A stretch of DNA of 58,932 nucleotides from Nemertoderma westbladi (GCA_032718475.1 JAUCBJ010003314.1:1-58932); one strand, 5' to 3'. Shown: positions 32,801 through 42,641, numbered from the stretch's first letter. Program-made: numbers and translations. The notes: generated from the letters alone by a model not told the origin.

Positions 32801-32971
32801 AATGGCAAAGAATATACTGTCTCTGTGGACCGGCTGAAAGCCGCTTACCTGCCAATGCAGCCTCCACCCCAGCCCATTCCACAACCTCAACAGCCTCCTG
32901 GTTCGCCACTTCCAGCAACTGTAACACGCTCAGGCCGTCATGTCCGCCGGCCAGCCCGTTTCCCTGACTAA
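29816..32971 (+). CDS. pol: Pol polyprotein of the Ty3/gypsy element (made by -1 frameshift)
   Basis: About 1,050 codons after the slip point, ending TAA at 32969-32971. The same frame is open upstream to an ATG at 29762, but that ATG lies within gag and need not be used. Domains in order: aspartic protease with FLVDSGADE (DSGA at 29987-29998); reverse transcriptase with DLVRGFHHIPM, PFGLKNAAQAFQRLM and YVFVYLDD (YLDD at 30875-30886); RNase H with TVDASNNG, FDRELLAIYEAIRHF and YTDHKPL; integrase with an HHCC finger (HGLSHPG to CRECHPCQ), HVDLVGPLP, SDRGPQFTS and YHPAANGMVERLH, which hold the catalytic D, D and E; and a C-terminal GPF/Y-type module (YDGPFRVLQAGDKSF). All key residues I can check are present, so the enzyme set looks functional. 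Confidence 0.95.
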   Translation, partial: RIGRPLVAAVGPSPSPTFSTSLSFPTENVSKTFSSALTMKSGAMTVWDWRSGRTFLVDSGADESVYPASTNDRHGTHSADLIAANGSIIRTYGKRDISLILGNNRTFVQSFWIAEVTQPILGADFFITNRLAIDLAGRQLLSLDHLRPIPAKAARPTQVSGLHLVRSGFEAILDDFPELLIPRFRPDDPVRHNTEHHIVTEGPPVHARARRLDGEKLAIAKAEFDEMERLGIVRRSASPWSSPLHIAPKPSGGWRPCGDYRRLNDITIDDGYPLPHLQDFNNNLAGKRFFSVIDLVRGFHHIPMHADDIAKTAIITPFGLYEFLRMPFGLKNAAQAFQRLMDGILQGIDYVFVYLDDILVSSSTAEEHAEHLRQVFRLLAANGLVVNRRKSLFGESELQYLGHLVSTTGISPLPSRVDAIINVPIPTSKLELQRFLGMINFYRRFMPYLASKLNPLHEATAGKGQSITWTYACNEAFVAAKSALADATLLHHPDPSVPTSVTVDASNNGVGAELAQLQKGTWKPISFFSRKLSAAEKNYSTFDRELLAIYEAIRHFRQYVEGKPLTVYTDHKPLVFAFSSDSNRSPRQTRHLSLIAEYTTDVRHISGKGNIVADTLSRAVCASAAIALPTIDYTKLAADQGCEEINAYRTAITGMTLVDVQLTNNVSILCDTSTGKPRPIVPATWTHRIFGAIHGLSHPGPRPTQRAISARFVWHGLKRDVRRWCRECHPCQASKVTQHVHAPVTQRPTPERRFGSLHVDLVGPLPESEGNVYLFTIIDRFTRWPEAIPITNSETVTCVRSLIRGWISRFGIPNDITSDRGPQFTSCLWSELGATLGISTSNTTAYHPAANGMVERLHRQLKAALKARLTGHNWMDELPLVLLGIRTAWREGTNASAAELVYGTALRVPGEFVPDTSRATAPSDAFLRQLQADMRAIQPPPVVFHADPPVHMPAALDKATHVYIRHDAHRTPLQRPYDGPFRVLQAGDKSFIVDRNGKEYTVSVDRLKAAYLPMQPPPQPIPQPQQPPGSPLPATVTRSGRHVRRPARFPD

Positions 32972-33015
32972 CGAATCGCCACCTCGTCCAGGAACTCGGC
33001 CCTGTCCTCCTCGCT

Positions 33016-33024
33016 GGGGGGAGG
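33016..33024 (+). promoter_or_regulatory. Polypurine tract
   Basis: GGGGGGAGG just before the 3' LTR is the expected primer for plus-strand DNA synthesis; three bases (CAC) separate it from the LTR. Confidence 0.75.
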
Positions 33025-33027
33025 CAC

Positions 33028-33207
33028 TGTGGCGCCCCAAAAGGATCTAACAGACTTCTGCGCCTCTTAGCAACTGACATATACCGGTACTGATAATTCA
33101 GTAATTATACTGCACTGTTGTGTCTGTTAGTCAGTCATTTGTTTGTAACATTATATTATATTATTTGAGTGCAAGGATTTTTTATGTTGGATTATCCTCG
33201 CCCCACA
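33028..33207 (+). repeat. 3' LTR (180 bp)
   Basis: Same length, TGT..ACA ends and sequence as the 5' LTR. It is followed by the second ATTG target copy. Confidence 0.95.
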
Positions 33208-33812
33208 ATTGATAATAATCAACTAAGGAAGGTTTACGACTTCCGGTACCTTGGATCATGGATAGAGAGTAGCAAAAAGGACATAGAAGTTAGGAAAGCA
33301 AATGCTTGGGTAGCTCTACCAAAAATGGATACCATCTGGAAATCAGATCTTTCCAGGCACCTGAAGACTAAGTTATTTCGAGTCACAATGGAAAGTGTAC
33401 TTTTATACGGGGGTGAGACCTGGACACTGACGAAATCACTTGAACACCGAATTGATCGTTGCCACACAAGACTACTAAGGGCAACCCTAAACATCAGCTG
33501 GAGACAACACATGACAAACGCCGAGCTTTATGGTACAATACCACCTGTATCAACCACCCTCCGTGAATGCAGATTAAGATTCAGTGGGCACTGCTGGAGA
33601 AGTAAAGACGAGGTCATACCAGTTCTACTTTTCTGGCAATCAACACATGGAAAGCGTAATCGTGGACGACCGGCCATAACAAATATAGATCAACTTGAAA
33701 GGGATACTGAACTTGGGAGAAACGAAATTGCGACAACTACGGAGAATCGGGAAGGTTGGAAGAATCTCATTTCCACTGTCCGAGTTAGCTCGACCTAGTA
33801 GTAGTAAGATGG
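33208..33812 (+). mobile_element. LINE family 1, copy b, 3' part
   Basis: It resumes the LINE reading frame after the Ty3/gypsy insertion: IDNNQLRKVYDFRYLGSWIE, LLYGGETWTLTKSLEHRID, RLRFSGHCWRSKDEVIPVLL, RDTELGRNEIATT. It ends in RVSST and a CTCGACCTAGTAGTAGTA tail. This half is open for about 190 codons, so the retrotransposon entered a copy whose 3' half was still little decayed. Confidence 0.9.
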
Positions 33813-34051
33813 TTTTAAATACTAGTTAGAATCTATGATTAAGAGGAAATGGGTATCACTCAGTTCAGCTGGGTTTACAGAAATAAATGACAACTCAAGT
33901 TGAGACTTCATATATTTAGACTATTAACAATTTTTTACGATTCTATTTAGTTTCAGTTCGAAGTAAAGCTCTTCGGAATTCCTTGATTAGATTTATATTT
34001 GAATTGAAAGTTAATACTTTTAACACTCCACATTTTGAGATGTGCTATGGG
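33813..34051 (+). other. Intron sequence
   Basis: AT-rich, nothing recognised. Confidence 0.3.
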
Positions 34052-34226
34052 GTTGCCCGCAGTGTTTCATGAGGTTTCCCACAGTGTTTCATGAGGTTTC
34101 CCACAGTGTTTCATGTGGTTGCTCGCTGTGTTTCATGATGTTGCCCGCAGTGTTTCATGATGTTTCCCGTAGTGTTTCATGATGTTGCCCGCAGTGTTTC
34201 ATGAGGTTGATCGCCGCAGTGTTTCA
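34052..34226. repeat. 22-bp minisatellite, about 8 copies
   Basis: The unit is close to TTGCCCGCAGTGTTTCATGA plus two bases, with TTTCCCACAG and TTGCTCGCTG variants. A piggyBac-type MITE begins just beyond its last unit. Confidence 0.85.
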
Positions 34227-34233
34227 AATTTAA

Positions 34234-35443
34234 CCCTATTAGTACCAGGGTATAAAATTATGAATTCACTTATACGATGCTATAAATTCATATTTTCAGG
34301 TTTTCTGGGGCGCTGATTCTAATGGAATACATTTCAAATTTGCCAGATCATTTCTACTCGTATTTTTCGGCGTATTATGGTAAATTTTGGTGCTAGCACT
34401 AAATTTCGTAGCCATCACAAAAATGTAGAAGTTTGAGATGTCTTGTGCTGTTTTTATTGATTCCATCGGATTGAGGACCCTTATAAACCTGAATAACGCA
34501 TGAAACAAGATGATACTATCAATTGATCAATTTGCTTATTTTCAAAAATTTGGTGCTGACACAACAATTTTCAACCACCGGCGAAAAATACAAGTTTGAA
34601 ATGTAAAATACATGTAATTTTTATCGTATTCCATTGAATTTAGAACCCTCACAAACCCATATAACGCAAGAAACAAGGTGACACAATCAATTGCTATATT
34701 TGATGGATTTCAAAATTTGGTGCTAGCACCAAATTTTGCACCCACTTTCGAAAAATACAAGTCTGAGAAATACTAGTTACATGATTATTTATTCCATTGA
34801 ATTCAGAACCGCCATAAACATCTAAAACGCTTGAAATAAGTTGTCGCAAGCAATTGAACTATTGAATGTATTTTCAAAATTTCGTGCTGGCACCAAATAT
34901 TGCATACAGCACCGAAAAATACAAGTTTGATACCCCTGGTGCAACTCGTATTTATTCCATCGAAATCAGAAACCCAAAAGCCCCTATTGCGCAAAAAACA
35001 GATTCAAACAATCAATTTACAAAATTGACATTTCAAAATTTGGTGCAGGCACCAAAATTTGGCACCCGCTGAAAAAAACAAGTTTGAAATTTTTAAATTA
35101 ATTTATATGAATTCCATCTAATTGCGAACACCAAAAAACCGGGGTAAATCAAAAATAGAGATGTTACAAATCATATTTCAATAAATGTAATTTTCAAAAA
35201 AGTATCAAAAAAAGTTCCAAAAGTAGGGTTAAAAAATGGTGCTGTAACTCGAAAACTTCCCAATATTTTTGAAAACCGTTTTCACTATTAGGAAGAAGAC
35301 AATAGATTTTTAGGAAAAGTCATAAAATCCCAACTGCGCTTGTTTCAGAGTTATAACAAAAAATGGGGGGTGGGGGGGGGGGGGGGGGGGGTTGTCATAT
35401 TGACCCCCCACCCCCCCCCCCCCCCCCCACGGGTTTAATTGGG
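34234..35443 (-). mobile_element. piggyBac-type MITE, copy 2 (opposite orientation)
   Basis: TTAA flanks both ends (34230-34233 and 35444-35447). The left end reads CCCTATTAGTACC and the right end, read inward, CCCAATTAAACCCG. The interior is related to the reverse complement of copy 1, including the stretch with TTTAGGAAAAGTCATAAA and five palindromes near 34393, 34549, 34713, 34883 and 35041. It is about 360 bp shorter than copy 1. Near the right end G-run, GTCATATTGACC and C-run follow each other. It ends only 50 bp before exon B3, so its right end is next to the acceptor region. Confidence 0.75.
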
Positions 35444-35493
35444 TTAATGTAATATATGACTTATTTATAAAATGTATTTGAATTATTTCACAG

Positions 35494-35679
35494 GGTTTTC
35501 TGGGCATAACTGCTTGAACCCAATATCTGCTGAAGGCCGAACTGTGCAAACACATATCAACGCCATGGCAACCGGAGATGCTTTGTATATGTATTCTGGA
35601 AACGGTCTTATTTGTAGGAATAGCGACCAGACTGGTAATATTCAATGCCAGGATTATGAAGTACAGTTTTGTTGCCCCG
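35494..35679 (+). CDS. WxxW-domain exon B3 (C-terminal half)
   Basis: Completes the domain of A3: FSGHNCLNPISAEGRT, AMATGD, MYSGNGLICRN, NIQCQDYEVQFCCPG. EVQF replaces the otherwise constant EI(R) before the paired cysteines. Borders are TTTCACAG|GG and CCCG|GTAAGT, the best-consensus donor in the gene. It most resembles B1 (GNGLICRN / SNGLICRN, Asn where other copies have Asp). Confidence 0.92.
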
Positions 35680-36812
35680 GTAAGTAATAATAATAAAATG
35701 AATAAGTAGAATAAATATTATTATTACTATAACCTATAAGCTTATATTTATTAAATTTGTGGGGGACTCTGGGGGGGACTCAACGCATATTCCATTCGAC
35801 CCGTTTTTGGCGACTAATGGTCGCACCCAGTCGGCAGATCACAAGCCTTATTGTCTAATTAACTATAACTCATCACGTTTTAGGCAATATGATTGCATTG
35901 GTGTAATGCTTATTGTACGGCTAAATAATAATTTCTTAATAAAGTACTAAAGCCGACCACTTGCGACTTACTCTCAGTTCACTGGGTCGAATAGTCGCCT
36001 TTATACACGCTACAAGTCCAAGGGGTGGTCGGAAGAGTCGAATTGGTCGGCAAGGTCGGCACCACCTATAGTCTACATATATACAGTTTTGCCACTTTTA
36101 GCGACCCATCATATAGTCTATTGTAGACCTATGATGATATATGTAAGCCGAACTGCCGACCACTCGCGACTTACTCTCAGTTCACTGGGTCGAATAGTCG
36201 CCTGTATACACGGCCCAAAGAGTAGTTGGAACGTATACACAATAATTCAAATATACATTAAATATATAATTAATAGTAAATAGTAATAACTGGCCAACTA
36301 ATATATATAGTACGTAGTTATACCAATTAACCAATCAAATGCTGTACATGATAATGAGGGACAGTAATTAGGTTAGACGCATTCTTATTGGATTCATATA
36401 ACCGACCATTGCGTCGATTTTCCCCTGGAGAGAATGAAATTTTTCTTGCGTCGAAAGTCCCCCCCCACTATCTGAAAATGTTACCTTTGCTTAACGTAGC
36501 TAGTATTGACTGTATTACAATATAGAAGATGTAAGTAGGCATAACAGCAGTCGTAGTCGGCATAATTACTCACTCATACCTACTTAGTGAGTAATGTTAA
36601 AACAAAACAAGTTTCATAAAAACTGTTTCGTAATGTTATCATTTTGTGATAAACGACACAGAAGCTTATTGTTGCATAGTACTTATCTTACTCACTAACT
36701 ACCTTAATAGTCTGTGTAACGAAAAGATTAGCCTCACTGAGTCAAGTTCTACTATGTTATAAACAACTTTATAAATAGTTATAGTGTTTTTTTTTCATCA
36801 ATAAATAAACAG
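35680..36812 (+). other. Intron B3-A4 with a 50-bp direct repeat
   Basis: 1,133 bp. A stretch with GCGACTTACTCTCAGTTCAC then TGGGTCGAATAGTCGCCT occurs at 35952-36000 and again near 36155-36203, about 206 bp apart. Surrounding CGACC/GGTCG words suggest a decayed small transposon, but I could not define ends. The acceptor is AATAAACAG. Confidence 0.5.
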
Positions 36813-36935
36813 AAGAAAGTCAGCGAGATTGTGAAGGACCAATGAGCCAATGGTACGACAGAGACAACCCAACAGCTACAGGAGACTGGGAAGATCTAGC
36901 TACTCTACTATCAACAAATAGTCAAGCGGAGCAAT
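36813..36935 (+). CDS. WxxW-domain exon A4 (N-terminal half)
   Basis: Split Glu, then ESQRDCEGPMSQWYDRDNP, TATGDWEDLATLLS, QAEQ plus T. Ala-Thr-Leu replaces the usual Asn-Ser-Leu. The donor is CAAT|GTGAGT. The intron to B4 is only 355 bp. Confidence 0.92.
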
Positions 36936-37290
36936 GTGAGTAAATATAACAATCACGGTATGTTATGTCATATACATATAGAAATACATGTGTCAGCTCG
37001 GTCATGGGAAACTATATAATATGTTGTATGTGTGTGTTGTGTTGTCGAAATTTAGTTTTTGAAAGAAAATTATATGGACGGAATCTTTAGTTCGGGAAAA
37101 TAGCAAGACATATACATCTATTACTTCTAAAAAAACAACACACCTACAATACAAATATTAATTAAGTTTAAGTAAAATAAATTAAGAATTCAAGCCAGAA
37201 ACTAACCTGGGTTTTGGAGAACAATTGAGGATGCGTTGTACCATGTAGTCGTGTAAGCCTAATATATAAATATAATCGCCTATTTTTCAG
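36936..37290 (+). other. Intron A4-B4
   Basis: 355 bp, no repeat recognised; acceptor CTATTTTTCAG. Confidence 0.6.
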
Positions 37291-37473
37291 GGTTTTCAAA
37301 CCACAACTGCTTGGAACCAATATTCTCTGAAGGAAGAACTACCGCCTACCACATTGATGCATTGTCAACTGGGGATATATTAGCAATGTATTCCGCTGAT
37401 GGTCTTGTTTGTAAGAACAGCGATCAGAACAATGATCAGTGTCAGGATTATGAAATACGTTTCTGCTGCCCCA
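37291..37473 (+). CDS. WxxW-domain exon B4 (C-terminal half)
   Basis: One codon shorter than the other B exons: SDQNNDQC instead of a seven-residue gap before the fourth Cys. It reads FSNHNCLEPIFSEGRT, ALSTGD, MYSADGLVCKN, QDYEIRFCCP. It ends in A rather than G before GTATGT. With AG of exon A5 the split codon is AAG, Lys, where the other junctions have Glu, Gly or Asp. The frame is kept. Confidence 0.92.
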
Positions 37474-37944
37474 GTATGTTACATAATTTATATGATCGAG
37501 TTATAGATAGATTTATTTATACATTATGTAAAAACAATAACAAATACACCAAACAATGTACCGGTATAAAGGTATTGTCCAACATAACATATAGGATTAC
37601 CCTTAAAGCTTTGCAGCTTATTTCTAAGGGGGTCCTAATAAAAACTATCATATTATTAATATTTAAATGGATATTATAATAAATATTATATATAAAATAA
37701 TATTATTATAATATTATATATATTATAATAAATTTAATTTAACTATTTTGCATAAATGGATACGACAGGAATTTACTATTATTAGTGTAATTTTAATTTC
37801 AAAATCTAAAGTTTGGGAAATATGGTGTAATACATACAGAGTGATAATAACCTAACTAATAATTATAACTATTACTAATTTAGTAAATAAATTATCAGAA
37901 TATTACATTGTAAAACTAGTGGAATGTCAATTGAGAGTCACAAT
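37474..37944 (+). other. Intron B4-A5, left part
   Basis: AT-rich, with a TAT/ATA-rich stretch at 37660-37740. No exon. Confidence 0.5.
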
Positions 37945-40610
37945 AAATGAGTCCCACCTATATAGCGTAGGATCATATGAGTGAAGTCCCACATAGATAG
38001 CATAGGATCCTGTGAGTGGAGTCCCACACAGATTACATAGGATCCTGTGAGTGGAGTCCCACATAGATAGCATAGGATCCTGTGAGTGGAGTCCCACATA
38101 GGTAGCATAGGATCCTGTGAGTAGAGTCCCACATAGATAGCATAGGATCCTGTGAGTGGAGTCCCACATAGATAGCATAGGATCCTGTGAGTGGAATCCC
38201 ACATAGATAGCATAGGATCCTGTGGGTGGAGTCCCACATAGATAGCATAGGATCCTGTGAGTGGAGTCCCACATAGATAGCATAGGATCCTGTGAGTGGA
38301 GTCACACACAGATAGCATAGGATCCTGTGAGTGGAGTCTGACATAGATAGCATATGATCCTGTGAGTGGAGTCCCACATAGATAGCATAGGATCCTGTGA
38401 GTGGAGTCCCACACAGGTAGCATAGGATCCTGTGAGTGGAGTCTGACATAGATAGCATAGGATCCTGTGAGTGGAATCCCACATAGATATCATATGATCC
38501 TGTGAGTGGAGTCCCACATATATAGCATAGGATCCTGTGAGTGGAGTTCCATCTAGATAGCATAGGATCCTGTTAGCGGAGTCCCACATAGATAGCGTAG
38601 GATCCTGTGAGTGGAGTCCCACACAGATATCATAGGATCCTGTGAGTGGAGCCTGACATATATAGCATAGGATCCTGTGAGTGGAATCCCACATAGATAT
38701 CATATGATCCTGTGAGTGGAGTCCCACATAGATAGTATAGGATCCTGTGAGTGGAGTTCCATCTAGATAGCATCGGATCCTGTGAGTGGAGTCCCACATA
38801 GATAGCATATGATCCTGTGAGTGGAGTCCCACATAGATAGCATAGGATCCTGTGAGTGGAGTCCCGCATAGATAGCATAGGATCCTGTGAGTGGAGTCCC
38901 ACATAGATAGCATAGGATCCTGTTAGCGGAGTCCCATATAGATGGCATAGGAACCTCTAAGTGGAGTCCCACATAGATAGCATATGATCCTGTGAGTGGA
39001 GTCTGACATAGATATCATAGGAACCTGTGAGTGGAGACCCACATAGATAGCATAGGATCCTGTGAGTGGAGTCCCACATAGATAGCATATGATCCTGTGA
39101 GTGGAGTCCCACATAGATAGCATAGGATCCTGTGAGTGGAGTCCCACATAGATAGCATAGGATCCTGTGAGTGGAGTCCCGCATAGATAGCATAGGATCC
39201 TGTGAGTGGAGTCCCACATAGATAGCATAGGATCCTGTTAGCGGAGTCCCATATAGATGGCATAGGAACCTCTAAGTGGAGTCCCACATAGATAGCATAT
39301 GATCCTGTGAGTGGAGTCTGACATAGATATCATAGGAACCTGTGAGTGGAGACCCACATAGATAGCATAGGATCCTGTGAGTGGAGTCCCGCATAGATAG
39401 CATAGGATCATGTGAGTGGAGTCCCACATAGATAGCATAGGATCCTGTGAGTGGAGTCCCACATAGATAGCATATGATCATGTGAGTGGAGTCCCACATA
39501 GATAGCATATGATCCTGTGAGTGGAGTCCCACATAGATAGCATAGGATCCTGTGAGTGGAGTCCCACATAGATAGCATAGGATCCTGTGAGTGGAGTCCC
39601 GCATAGATAGCATAGGATCATGTGAGTGGAGTCCCACATAGATAGCATAGGATCCTGTGAGTGGAGTCCCACATAGATAGCATAGGATCCTGTGAGTGGA
39701 GTCCCACATAGATAGCATAGGATCCTGTGAGTGGAGTCCCACATAGATAGCATAGGATCCTGTGAGTGGAGTCCCACATAGATAGCATAGGATCCTGTGA
39801 GTGGAGTCCCACATAGATAGCATAGGATCCTGTGAGTGGAGTCCCACATAGATAGCATAGGATCCTGTGAGTGGAGTCCCACATAGATAGCATAGGATCC
39901 TGTGAGTGGAGTCCCACATAGATAGCATAGGATCCTGTGAGTGGAGTCCCACATAGATAGCATAGGATCCTGTGAGTGGAGTCCCACATAGATAGCATAG
40001 GATCCTGTGAGTGGAGTCCCGCATAGATAGCATAGGATCCTGTGAGTGGAGTCCCACATAGATAGCATAGGATCCTGTTAGCGGAGTCCCATATAGATGG
40101 CATAGGAACCTCTAAGTGGAGTCCCACATAGATAGCATATGATCCTGTGAGTGGAGTCTGACATAGATATCATAGGAACCTGTGAGTGGAGACCCACATA
40201 GATAGCATAGGATCCTGTGAGTGGAGTCCCACATAGATAGCATAGGATCCTGTGAGTGGAGTCCCGCATAGATAGCATAGGATCATGTGAGTGGAGTCCC
40301 ACATAGATAGCATAGGATCCTGTGAGTGGAGTCCCACATAGATAGCATAGGATCCTGTGAGTGGAGTCCCACATAGATAGCATAGGATCCTGTGAGTGGA
40401 GTCCCACATAGATAGCATAGGATCCTGTGAGTGGAGTCCCACATAGATAGCATAGCATCCTGTGAGTGGAGTCCCACATAGATAGCATAGGATTCTGTGA
40501 GTGGAATCCCACATAGATAGCATAGGATCTTGTGAGTGGAGTCCCACATAGATAGCATAGGATCCTGTGAGTGCAGTTCCATCTAGATGGAACAGGATCC
40601 TTTGAGTGGA
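37945..40610. repeat. 35-bp minisatellite, about 76 copies
   Basis: The unit is GGATCCTGTGAGTGGAGTCC followed by CACATAGATAGCATA, with a BamHI site in most copies. On the sense strand each unit carries GTGAGT, a strong donor hexamer. Open frames on the minus strand exist only because three units (105 bp) contain no stop. A marked run (TGTTAGCGGAGTCCCATA...) recurs at 38921, 39236 and 40076, that is at offsets of 9 and 24 units, showing segmental duplications within the array. Confidence 0.95.
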
Positions 40611-40699
40611 ATCAAATTCTCCGCTGTTTGAGGAATAATATATATTTTGATTATGTTATAAATTGATAATGTGGTAAACTCGATTATTTAATTTAACAG

Positions 40700-40822
40700 A
40701 GAGGGGTGTAGATCAATGTGATGGCCCAATAAGTCAATGGTACGACAGGGACAATCCATCAGGCACTGGAGACTGGGAGGATCTTAATTCGCTGTTGCTA
40801 TATAATAGCCAAGCGGAACAAT
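40700..40822 (+). CDS. WxxW-domain exon A5 (N-terminal half)
   Basis: RGVDQCDGPISQWYDRDNP, SGTGDWEDLNSLLLYNSQ, AEQ plus T. LLLYN replaces LLSTN, a feature shared with A8 (LILYD). Borders are TTTAACAG|AG and CAAT|GTGAGT. The intron to B5 is 241 bp, the shortest in the gene. Confidence 0.92.
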
Positions 40823-41063
40823 GTGAGTATCTGCATACTACAGTTTTGGTTTTAAATTATTATAATAATATATTTAGTAATGACTATTATCATCATTGCG
40901 TCCCACAAGTAAATTGTCTTTAATTATTTTACGACTTTATTCATAAATTTTGTCCCATAAATATTATGCGACCCTGACTTAGTTATCATTACTTTCTTGG
41001 TTAATGTCTTACTGACTTAATATTCAAGCATGTTGAAAAAGAACATGGATATTTTACTTGCAG

Positions 41064-41249
41064 GGTTTACGAGCCATAAATGCTTGGATCCAGAATCTTC
41101 TGAAGCAAGAACTACACAATCTAATATTGATGCCACAGCAACTGGCGACATTTTAGCTATGTATTCAGGCGATGGTCTCATTTGCAAAAACAGTGATCAG
41201 AGTAGTGGAGCTTACTGTCATGATTATGAAATACGATACTGTTGTCCTG
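41064..41249 (+). CDS. WxxW-domain exon B5 (C-terminal half)
   Basis: FTSHKCLDPESSEART, ATATGD, MYSGDGLICKN, AYCHDYEIRYCCPG. Tyr replaces Phe before the paired Cys, as in B8, and Lys replaces Asn before the first Cys. The donor is TGTCCTG|GTATGT. The last bases of the exon and the donor are repeated once 26 bp downstream. Confidence 0.92.
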
Positions 41250-41285
41250 GTATGTATTACTATACTGCTGTCCTGGTATGTACTC
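41236..41285 (+). repeat. Two-copy duplication of the B5 exon end and donor
   Basis: ATACTG(T/C)TGTCCTGGTATGTA occurs twice, with donors at 41250 and 41276. Using the second would add 26 bp and shift the frame. Confidence 0.85.
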
Positions 41286-41877
41286 TTACCCTATGCAATA
41301 GGAATTATATTAAATCCTTCCTATCTACTCTCTGTGGGATCAAACATTATAGAAATATTTGAGTTTCGGCACCGTTTTTCAATTCCGTTTAACATTAATC
41401 ATCTATATTACTAAAGATAAGAGTGTCTTTGCACCCTATCTTTTTCTGTTCAAATTTCTCTGAAATTATATGACATGTATGTTTGGATTTGATTGAAGGA
41501 ATTGACAAACACTTGTCCGTAGTAATAGTGTAGTACATATTGTAGTGATATACATACTTAGGAATATTCATATATATTTGTAGTCAAATTATTACATTAA
41601 ACATTTAATAGTAGTACATGATTCCATTTGCTGGTGTGGAGTTTTTCTTTAAACGCATCCATTATCCCATATTGTTGATCTTCTTCAACATGTCGGCCTA
41701 CACACACATCCGCCAAAAAGAACGAGCTACTGACACGGTTTTAGGATAAGATTTGTGTGGGAATACTATCCCTAAGAATCTCCATAAAGGAACATATAAA
41801 CCAATATCATTGAGAAACTTTACTCTGCATGTAATCTCTGTTTAATTCTAATTTTATTTTTTATGCAAAAAATATAG
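41286..41877 (+). other. Intron B5-A6
   Basis: AT-rich; the final bases TTTATGCAAAAAATATAG are nearly the same as before exon A7. Confidence 0.5.
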
Positions 41878-42003
41878 AAGAGCAACAACACGATGAATGC
41901 AATGGACCTATGAGTCAGTGGTATGACAGAGACAATCCGTCAGGAACTGGAGACTGGGAGGATCTTAATTCACTCCTATCAACAAATGCACAAGCTGAAC
42001 AAT
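41878..42003 (+). CDS. WxxW-domain exon A6 (N-terminal half)
   Basis: Split Glu, then EQQHDECNGPMSQWYDRDNP, SGTGDWEDLNSLLSTNAQ, AEQ plus T. The donor is CAAT|GTTAGA, a weak +6. It is the closest relative of A7, with which it shares the EEQQHD start and the intron sequence just upstream. Confidence 0.92.
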
Positions 42004-42455
42004 GTTAGATAATATACGATAATATGATTGTAACAAATTTTATCAAATCTCGATAAAGGTTAAATATAGGGAATACCTTATTTGTTGCACACCACTAGCC
42101 ATAATGTTAACATTTTTTAGCTTGTTTAATGTAATTTTTTAATGATCTTGAACATGTTAGCTATTAATTTAAATAAAAGGTAATGTTCTTGAATACTAAT
42201 TTATTGTTCGTTCTATAACATTGTTTTCTAGGTGTGATATTGTTTGTTCTTTAAAAATGTTCTGGAACATGATACCTAAATTGGTCATAAAAATGGTGTG
42301 GAATTCAGTATCTTTATAACTTTTTGTTGGGCACAGCAGTATCTGACACACTGAAACTGAACATACATTATATTTATATTACTATTTACATAATTTAATA
42401 ATAATAATAATTTCACATTATTTACATTATTATTTACATTACATTATTTCTACAG
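42004..42455 (+). other. Intron A6-B6
   Basis: 452 bp, AT-rich, with a TTATTTACA repeat before the acceptor TTTCTACAG. Confidence 0.5.
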
Positions 42456-42641
42456 GGTTTTCTCAACACAATTGCTTGGAACCAATATCATCCGAAGCTC
42501 GAACAATACAAACACAAATCGATGCCTGGGCTACTGGAGATAGTATTTCTATGTATTCAGCTGATGGTCTTATTTGTAAAAACATTGAACAGAGTAGTGG
42601 ACGTCAGTGCCACGATTACGAGATTCGTTTCTGTTGTCCCG
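42456..42641 (+). CDS. WxxW-domain exon B6 (C-terminal half)
   Basis: FSQHNCLEPISSEARTIQ, DAWATGD, MYSADGLICKN, IEQSSGRQCHDYEIRFCCP. It is nearly identical to B7. The donor is CCCG|GTACGT. Confidence 0.92.

Larger units (their letters stand above)
28842..33207 (+). mobile_element. Intact-looking Ty3/gypsy retrotransposon (CsRn1-like), 4,366 bp
   Basis: Order: 180-bp LTR, primer site, gag, -1 frameshift signal, pol (protease, reverse transcriptase, RNase H, integrase), polypurine tract, identical 180-bp LTR. That order of pol domains defines Ty3/gypsy. The CHCC-type Gag finger, the short LTRs and a primer site beginning TGGTGACCC fit the CsRn1/Kabuki clade as I know it; clade placement is inference. 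I see no stop or frameshift other than the programmed one. It sits in intron A3-B3 in the sense orientation of the host gene, inside LINE-1b. Confidence 0.95.

Noticed and set aside
37927-40582. Long minus-strand frames (repeats of LCGTPLTGSYAIYVGLHSQD type)
   Set aside because: They are by-products of the 35-bp minisatellite, three units of which make an in-frame 105-bp period without stops.
8569-40610. Possible CRISPR array or other spacer-repeat system
   Set aside because: Units are contiguous with no unique spacers, and the context is eukaryotic.
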